Positions 1 to 5,989 of a stretch of DNA of 5,989 bases are shown in pieces. Location of the stretch: contig CAMLFI010000175.1 in assembly GCA_946479225.1 (NCBI GenBank), positions 1 to 5,989 of the forward strand, written 5' to 3'. The notes under the pieces were generated by a model. It had not been told where the DNA came from and ran no database searches. It was given only the letters and a program-made list of their open reading frames with translations. The stretch comes from an uncultured Mucilaginibacter sp. (GTDB lineage: Bacteria > Bacteroidota > Bacteroidia > Sphingobacteriales > Sphingobacteriaceae). The position numbers and the translations under genes are program-made. Every line of letters starts with the position of its first letter. The stretch's first letter is position 1.

Positions 1-53
1 CCGGCAATGATGATCATGATCAGGAATAATCCTGTAAACGTATTTCTATCCAT
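1..53 (-). CDS. yidC: Membrane protein insertase YidC, N-terminal fragment (cut by window edge)
   Basis: Only the first 17 codons and two bases of the next are present; the gene runs off the left end of the window. The reading starts MDRNTFTGLFLIMIIIAG, which matches the usual start of Bacteroidota YidC: a short polar N-terminus (MDRNT) leading into the first transmembrane helix. YidC (Oxa1/Alb3 family) inserts and folds inner-membrane proteins, alone or with SecYEG. There is no Shine-Dalgarno sequence before the ATG, only an AT-rich leader, as is normal in this phylum. The start lies 46 bp after the stop of the SRPBCC gene on the same strand, with no TAnnTTTG promoter or terminator seen in the gap, so co-transcription with pyrG is likely. 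Identification rests on about 18 residues plus the common pyrG-yidC proximity in the phylum. Confidence 0.8.
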   Translation of the reverse strand, partial: MDRNTFTGLFLIMIIIA

Positions 54-99
54 TATTTGCTTATGTTGTTATGATCTTTTTTTATTGATGATGTTACAA

Positions 100-594
100 T
101 CAATTATTGATCATCACTGTTAAATTTTCGTCTTTATTTCTCAGGTCTATACCACCCTCAAAAATAGATTTTAAGTTAGTAAGATAAAATGCCCATCCGT
201 TGGAACAGCCTAATCTTACATTTTTTTTTGATCTGTCGTCTGTAGGGATATTATAATGTTTTAACTCAATAACCGTATAATCGCCATTTACACTTAAACT
301 TACATCAACAAGGCAGTCACCCTCAAAAGTAAATTGTATAAAATCCTTTCCGTTTACGGCTTTGATCATTCCGGGCATAGGGTCGGCAAACAAATACCAA
401 TACCATTTATAGGAACATCCGCCTTTAACCGGCTCATCAGGCGCAAGTAAGCTGTTTGATTCATTATAAAACTCAGCCCTTTCTAAAAACCATTTTTGCA
501 ATTCGACGGATTGTGTCCAGGCATTGTAAATGGTTTTTAAACTTGCCTTAACAGCAATTCGCTTGGTGAATGAGGTCCAGTCAAAATCCTCCAT
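100..594 (-). CDS. AHSA1/SRPBCC (START-like) domain protein, 164 aa
   Basis: Small soluble protein of the AHSA1 branch of the SRPBCC/START-like fold, which forms a helix-grip cavity for a hydrophobic ligand. Visible signs are the N-terminal beta strand and helix with the family pattern around residues 11-36 (KRIAVKASLKTIYNAWTQ, then LQKWF), a central aromatic-rich stretch (KWYWYLF, 63-69), the strand pair at 84-112, and the C-terminal helix typical of the family (NGWAFYLTNLKSIFEGGIDL, 132-151). There is no signal peptide or membrane segment, so it should be cytoplasmic. Despite the AHSA1 name (activator of Hsp90 ATPase), bacterial members are mostly uncharacterised and ligand and partner cannot be read from sequence. 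The ATG lies 11 bp after the pyrG stop, implying one transcript. An A9 run on the coding strand (221-229) encodes part of SKKN. The fold assignment is firm; the cellular role is unknown. Confidence 0.85.
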   Translation of the reverse strand: MEDFDWTSFTKRIAVKASLKTIYNAWTQSVELQKWFLERAEFYNESNSLLAPDEPVKGGCSYKWYWYLFADPMPGMIKAVNGKDFIQFTFEGDCLVDVSLSVNGDYTVIELKHYNIPTDDRSKKNVRLGCSNGWAFYLTNLKSIFEGGIDLRNKDENLTVMINN

Positions 595-605
595 ACATTA
601 AACTT

Positions 606-2264
<1,659 letters not shown>

Positions 2265-2288
2265 TTAGTGATTAAAAAATACTTAGCA

Positions 2289-2303
2289 TGATAATGATTA
2301 TAA
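2289..2303. promoter_or_regulatory. Possible Fur-like 7-1-7 operator
   Basis: The sequence TGATAATGATTATAA differs at one base from the perfect inverted repeat TGATAAT-n-ATTATCA, the 7-1-7 core of classical Fur boxes. It sits about 40 bp upstream of the pyrG -7 element and about 95 bp upstream of the start of the divergent T9SS protein gene, so it could act on either. The region is AT-rich, which makes a chance match reasonably likely, and neither neighbour is an obvious iron gene. Treat as a candidate only. Confidence 0.22.
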
Positions 2304-2350
2304 AACGCTATGTAACAGGTAAACACAGCTTAGACAGGCAAATTTGCGGC

Positions 2351-2380
2351 TTGTGAAATAACAATTTTAGCTTATTTTAG
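2351..2380 (+). promoter_or_regulatory. Candidate promoter of the T9SS-sorted protein gene
   Basis: TTG at 2351-2353 is followed after 19 bp by TATTTTAG at 2373-2380, a one-mismatch version of the Bacteroidota -7 element TAnnTTTG. The spacing is right for the -33/-7 arrangement. Predicted initiation near 2386 would leave a leader of only about 12 nt before the ATG at 2398. A second near match, TAAATTTA (2386-2393), is too close to the start codon to be useful unless translation is leaderless. Confidence 0.4.
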
Positions 2381-2383
2381 CTT
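2364..2383 (+). repeat. Two exact 10-bp tandem repeats overlapping the candidate promoter
   Basis: ATTTTAGCTT occurs twice in direct contact (2364-2373 and 2374-2383). The second copy supplies most of the putative -7 element. The 10-bp period is close to one helical turn, so both copies face the same side of the DNA, as paired protein-binding sites would. It may equally be a simple slippage duplication in AT-rich DNA. Confidence 0.6.
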
Positions 2384-2397
2384 CCTAAATTTACTTA

Positions 2398-5295
2398 ATG
2401 CGTCTTTTTTTCCTTTTAACCTTTATCATTTTAACTTTTCTTTTTAAAACTTCATACAGCCAGCAGGACATGGACCTGCATATAAGTGGTACATTTTTAA
2501 GTGGTAAAAATATACTAAAAGTAAATCGCGATGTATACGATCCGTATTTGTGGGTTCTGGCTCAAAATAACGAAGTGTACCGGATAAATAGCATAACACG
2601 CGACATTGATGACTACACTGCAACTTTTAACGCCTACAATAATCTTCAATTTATTGATATAGCCGGTGTAAGTAAGGATACAGTATTTATAGCCACCAAA
2701 TCAGTAAATACAATCCAGTATAAAAACGGCGGTGTTAAATTAATTTCTGCTATAAACGGAATTAAAGGCAGCGTAACCGGAGTTGGTGTAAATAACGCCT
2801 ATAATAACTCGGATAACTACTTTTTAAATCCCCTATATCAGGTTTTTATAACAACAGATAAAGGTATTTTTAAGTATGATTATAAAACGGAAATTGTAAC
2901 ACCTGCTGATGTAGAATCCGATAGCAGGTTATTCGAAAAATCATATCGTGACTTAATTTTTCATGGCACCAATTTTTGCAGATGCTATAATAACGATCCT
3001 AATTTTATAAGCTACGATATTACTAAACTACTTGGGCATACAGTGTACGGAGGGGAGGTATTTACGGGTAACGTACACGGTAACCTTGTAAAATCTGCAT
3101 ATATTTCTGTCGGTAACCCTTATGATGTAAGTCAACAATTTTCGTTGTTCGCTAACAACTTTTGGGCTACAGAAAAAGGCTTGTTTCAAAGGTATTGGAA
3201 TTACTCGTCTGACCCACACCGACCTTACGAAACCTATCTTAATGGCGTTGATATTAACAAAATAACATCAATAATGGGGCTAAGAAAGTTCAGTCATGAA
3301 AGTGATTTGCTATCTGATCTGGTCAAGGAAAACTTACTTGTTGGTGCAGCAGATGGCCTTTACTTTAGTAATTCCCAATATCACAAAGGTGTCAATGCTA
3401 AATATTCTTTTTCTCACTTCGATGCGTTGGGTAATATAAGTGTTAATGACATAGCAGTAAATGCTGACACCTATAAATTTTCAAGATCGCGATTAATATT
3501 TTCGCATGGTGAAGTGTGTGAAGATGGCATTTGGATAGCAACATCAAATGGCCTTTATTTTTTAGTGCAAGATTACAAGCCTTATATCGATCCGAATTTT
3601 AAGTTGCAAGCTATAAATGTTGATGGGCGACAATTTAGCTTAGACGATGTTGACCTTTGTGAAAACGAATCTGTAACGGCGCGTATTCAATATGTTCAAT
3701 ATAATGCTTTGGCTTTTTTATGGTATAAAAATGGACAGTTAATAAACGGAGAAAACTTGAACACGCTGAATATAAATAGCGCCGGAGACTATTACGCAAA
3801 GATAATTGACCCATGTTCAAATGTAACGATAGAAACCCGCCATTTGAAAGTTAATGTAATTACTACACCCGTACTTACATTTAATTATCCCGACAAAATC
3901 AACCAATGCCAGGGCGCATCAACCACTCTACAAGTTAATGCCAACAATAACTACAGCTACAGATGGTATAAAAATGGTGTATTAAATGGCAACTCAACCG
4001 CTGTGTTAAATACAACAGAATCCGGAAAATACAAATTAGAAGCAAGTAGCTGTTCAGGCACCTGGGTATCAACAAAAGAAGTAGAAGTAAACTTTATAAG
4101 CGTACCACAGCCCACATTATCGGCTAACAAAACAGCGTATTGTATTGGCGAAATAGCCACATTATCAACAAGTTTTATAAACGATGGATCGTACACACTT
4201 AACTGGTTTCGCGATGGTAATGTGTTAAACGGAGAGCAAAATAAAACGAGCATTACAACAACCCAGGGTGGCATTTATACAATTAAGCTGAGCAATAATA
4301 GCGCAGCCTGCGATAATACATCCTCTGCTTTAACCTTAAATTTTATCAGTGTACCCAAACCAGGCATATCTGCTAACAAATTAATTTATTGTGTGGGCGA
4401 ATCAGCAGTATTAACCACCAGCTTTATTAATGATGGCACGTATACCATTAACTGGTTGTTTAATGGCACCGTGTTAAGTGCTGAAAAAGATAAAACCAGT
4501 ATATCAGCAACCCAGGCCGGCAATTACGCAGTAAAGCTTAGCAGTAAGCTGTCTGCATGCGACAACACATCTGCCAGTTATGCGCTCAACTTTGAAAGTA
4601 TACCCACGTTAAAACTTGAAAAAATCATTACCACTACGCTTTGCGATGGGCAAAAGATAGAAATTAAGGCAACTTATTCTGGAGGTGCGATCAAATGGAC
4701 TACCGGGGAGATCGGCGATAAAATTTCCGTAAACTCGTCGGGCAAATATAGCGCTACTATAACAAGCGCTGCCGGATGTACAGTAACTGAAGATATAGAT
4801 GTACAGTTTGTTGCAAATCCTACCCTGCAGTTAGCCGATGCTACAGTTTGCGAATTAAGAAATCAAAGTGTTACTTTAAAAGCGCCGCCTGGCTTTGTCA
4901 AGTATGAATGGAACGGGCAATCAGGCAGCGCAACCTTTACCACCAGGGTGTCAGGCCCGGTAATTTTAAAGATAACCGACAATAATGGCTGCACAGCTAC
5001 TCAAACTATTAATATTACCAGCGAGTGCCATGATATATATATACCCAACACTTTTACGCCAAACAACGACGGCTATAACGATACCTGGAAAATTGAAGGT
5101 TTAGACGGCGACGAAAGTGTGATTGTTAAAGTTTTTAACAGATCAGGCGAAATGGTGTACAGAAGTACTGGCCATCAAAGCCCCTGGGATGGTGTTTACA
5201 AAGGAAAAAAACTACCGACTGGCACCTACTATTACATAATTAATGCCCAAAAGGGCGTGCAAACCTTAAGCGGCAGCGTTACAATAATTAATTAA
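2398..5295 (+). CDS. T9SS type B sorted surface protein: propeller-like region, six Ig-like modules, CHU_C domain
   Basis: Secreted multidomain protein of 965 residues. Residues 1-21 are a Sec signal peptide (hydrophobic FFLLTFIILTFLF, predicted cut SYS|QQ). Residues about 45-390 repeat a strand motif of the type [FW]-x-A/T-T-x-x-G-[LI]-[YF] at 51-63, 96-108, 149-161, 254-265, 312-323 and 378-389 (IWIATSNGLYFL), suggesting a beta-propeller like those of Reg_prop proteins. Six Ig-like modules follow, each with a Cys pair: 421/473, 504/552, 582/638, 665/721, 749/794, 818/865. Residues 880-965 are the gliding-motility-associated C-terminal domain (CHU_C, TIGR04131 type): IPNTFTPNNDGYNDTW (882-897), SPWDG (928-932), PTGTYYYII (940-948). 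That domain directs export across the outer membrane by the type IX system. No catalytic domain is recognised; adhesion or ligand binding is inference. An in-frame stop at 2386-2388 fixes the ATG at 2398. No PorP/SprF-like gene follows. Confidence 0.93.
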   Translation: MRLFFLLTFIILTFLFKTSYSQQDMDLHISGTFLSGKNILKVNRDVYDPYLWVLAQNNEVYRINSITRDIDDYTATFNAYNNLQFIDIAGVSKDTVFIATKSVNTIQYKNGGVKLISAINGIKGSVTGVGVNNAYNNSDNYFLNPLYQVFITTDKGIFKYDYKTEIVTPADVESDSRLFEKSYRDLIFHGTNFCRCYNNDPNFISYDITKLLGHTVYGGEVFTGNVHGNLVKSAYISVGNPYDVSQQFSLFANNFWATEKGLFQRYWNYSSDPHRPYETYLNGVDINKITSIMGLRKFSHESDLLSDLVKENLLVGAADGLYFSNSQYHKGVNAKYSFSHFDALGNISVNDIAVNADTYKFSRSRLIFSHGEVCEDGIWIATSNGLYFLVQDYKPYIDPNFKLQAINVDGRQFSLDDVDLCENESVTARIQYVQYNALAFLWYKNGQLINGENLNTLNINSAGDYYAKIIDPCSNVTIETRHLKVNVITTPVLTFNYPDKINQCQGASTTLQVNANNNYSYRWYKNGVLNGNSTAVLNTTESGKYKLEASSCSGTWVSTKEVEVNFISVPQPTLSANKTAYCIGEIATLSTSFINDGSYTLNWFRDGNVLNGEQNKTSITTTQGGIYTIKLSNNSAACDNTSSALTLNFISVPKPGISANKLIYCVGESAVLTTSFINDGTYTINWLFNGTVLSAEKDKTSISATQAGNYAVKLSSKLSACDNTSASYALNFESIPTLKLEKIITTTLCDGQKIEIKATYSGGAIKWTTGEIGDKISVNSSGKYSATITSAAGCTVTEDIDVQFVANPTLQLADATVCELRNQSVTLKAPPGFVKYEWNGQSGSATFTTRVSGPVILKITDNNGCTATQTINITSECHDIYIPNTFTPNNDGYNDTWKIEGLDGDESVIVKVFNRSGEMVYRSTGHQSPWDGVYKGKKLPTGTYYYIINAQKGVQTLSGSVTIIN
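4099..4593 (+). repeat. Tandem duplication of an 83-residue Ig-like module inside the T9SS protein
   Basis: Protein residues 568-649 and 651-732 align without a gap at a period of 83 residues (249 bp). By hand count 49 of 82 positions are identical, including SVP-P, SANK, YC-GE, TSFINDG-YT-NW, KTSI and ACDNTS. The other four Ig-like modules are much less alike. Codons differ at many conserved residues (for example the two copies of FINDG), so the duplication is not very recent. Confidence 0.9.
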
Positions 5296-5298
5296 ACA

Positions 5299-5958
5299 TC
5301 AATCGTTCCAAACACCGGTGTTGTACAAATGCACAAGGTTTTTGATATGATTAAACGTAAACTTTTTGTTTGTGGCGGCATAGCGGTCGGCAACATCTTT
5401 GTTATCTGCCACCATTTCCTCCAAAAGGCTTTTACGTTTTTCCCTATCGCTACTTAACGCGCTACTGAATTTTATTGGTTCAGCATTATTAGAACCTTTA
5501 GATATATACCAGGTTGTGTTTGTTCCGCCACCTACAGCACTCCCTCCAAAGCCGTAGCCTCCCGTAGTGTATTGGACGGCAACTTCAAAAAGATTTATTT
5601 TGCCTCGCTCCACCACCCTGGCAAAAAAAATACTATCATCTTCCTCTTTAGTAAATATTACCTGGTACAGATCATCGTTCCCACCGGTGTAATACTCCTT
5701 TACGTTTTCAGGAGTTATCTTTATAGACTTAGCCCCTTTTTCAAAAGTTTTATAACTGGGTTTCAGTGAAATTAATCCTATTTTAATATTGCAAAACAAG
5801 GTGTCATTGCTATTAGCAAGTATAACATAGTCGGGTTTGCTTTTTTTTACAGGCTGATAACTATGATTGACTCCGAGATTTTTTTGAGGCTGCGCAAATA
5901 CATTACCGGCAGATATACCGATTATAATTAAGGCTATAAATATTTTGATTTTTTTCAT
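5299..5958 (-). CDS. Exported protein of unknown function, 219 aa
   Basis: I do not recognise a named family. Residues 1-22 form a clear Sec signal peptide (MKKIK, then IFIALIIIGISAGNVFA) with predicted cleavage VFA|Q; there is no lipoprotein Cys, so the product should be periplasmic or outer-membrane associated. The mature part begins with a beta-rich segment resembling a pattern common in Bacteroidota exported proteins: a line like DYVILANSNDTLFCNIKIG (43-61) followed by IKITPENVKEYYTG (79-92). Residues 131-146 are a Gly-rich turn (TGGYGFGGSAVGGGTN) between two predicted strands. The C-terminus (170-219) is helical and charged (LLEEMVADNKDVADRYAA, then IKNLVHLYN). No catalytic motif is visible. 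The ATG at 5958 has 31 bp of upstream sequence in the window with no clear promoter or Shine-Dalgarno sequence, so it may be transcribed from further right. It converges on the T9SS protein gene, 3 bp apart. Confidence 0.85.
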   Translation of the reverse strand: MKKIKIFIALIIIGISAGNVFAQPQKNLGVNHSYQPVKKSKPDYVILANSNDTLFCNIKIGLISLKPSYKTFEKGAKSIKITPENVKEYYTGGNDDLYQVIFTKEEDDSIFFARVVERGKINLFEVAVQYTTGGYGFGGSAVGGGTNTTWYISKGSNNAEPIKFSSALSSDREKRKSLLEEMVADNKDVADRYAATNKKFTFNHIKNLVHLYNTGVWND

Positions 5959-5989
5959 ACGAGTGATAAGTTTTGTCCAGGCGCGGCAA

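Noticed and set aside
11..22. 12-bp palindrome TGATCATGATCA at the left edge
   Set aside because: It falls inside the yidC coding sequence, where it follows from repeated Ile and Met codons.
99..111. Inverted repeat ATCAAT-T-ATTGAT at the stop codon of the SRPBCC gene, considered as a terminator before yidC
   Set aside because: Six AT-rich pairs with a one-base spacer and no U tract on the minus-strand transcript; too weak to end transcription.
2376..2389. Small hairpin TTTAG-CTTC-CTAAA just before the T9SS gene start, considered as a leader structure
   Set aside because: Five mostly AT pairs, and most of it lies upstream of the predicted transcription start.
3028..4274. Minus-strand open frames inside the T9SS protein gene (3028-3219, 3635-3820, 3957-4274)
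   Set aside because: They are antisense to a gene with continuous domain signal. The longest lies opposite Ig-like modules 2 and 3 and is explained by codon bias there.
5311..5322. Perfect palindrome AACACCGGTGTT near the convergent junction, adjoining TTGTACAA (5321-5328), considered as a terminator
   Set aside because: With a realistic loop only about four base pairs can form in the stem, and no U tract follows on either strand. It encodes the NTGV part of the protein end.
5572..5769. Plus-strand open frame of 65 codons opposite the 219-residue protein gene
   Set aside because: The minus-strand frame has a proper signal peptide and full length; the plus frame has no family resemblance or promoter.

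Overview
The window looks like ordinary chromosome from a Bacteroidota bacterium, most likely Sphingobacteriaceae (Pedobacter/Mucilaginibacter-like); the family-level guess is inference. Support comes from four things. One protein carries a C-terminal type IX secretion (T9SS, CHU_C type B) sorting domain. There is a YidC start typical of the phylum. Start codons lack Shine-Dalgarno sequences, and the pyrG leader has a TAnnTTTG-type -7 promoter element. Both predicted signal peptides leave Gln as the first mature residue, a known habit of the phylum. The DNA is moderately AT-rich throughout, with no tRNA, rRNA, CRISPR array, insertion sequence or phage gene visible.

Left part (1-2216, minus strand): a compact run transcribed right to left, pyrG (CTP synthase), then an AHSA1/SRPBCC-fold protein 11 bp downstream, then the first 17 codons of yidC (membrane protein insertase) 46 bp further on, cut by the window edge. 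It is probably one operon started from a promoter just upstream of pyrG. pyrG and yidC are housekeeping genes often found close together in this phylum; the small SRPBCC gene between them is the less expected part.

Middle (2217-2397): a 181-bp divergent control region. It holds a -7 element for pyrG, a candidate promoter for the rightward gene made partly of a 10-bp tandem repeat, and a 15-bp near-palindrome resembling a Fur 7-1-7 box.

Right part: a 965-residue secreted protein (2398-5295, plus strand) built as signal peptide, beta-propeller-like region with six similar strand motifs, six Ig-like modules (the third and fourth a clear tandem duplication), and a T9SS type B sorting domain. It is probably a cell-surface or released binding/adhesion protein. 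Only 3 bp separate its stop from that of a convergent gene (5299-5958, minus strand) encoding a 219-residue exported protein of unknown function. The last 31 bp are the upstream leader of that gene.

I found no convincing new defence, mobile or biosynthetic system. The most interesting points are the modular T9SS protein with its recent-looking module duplication, the structured divergent promoter region, the SRPBCC gene between pyrG and yidC, and the uncharacterised exported protein.
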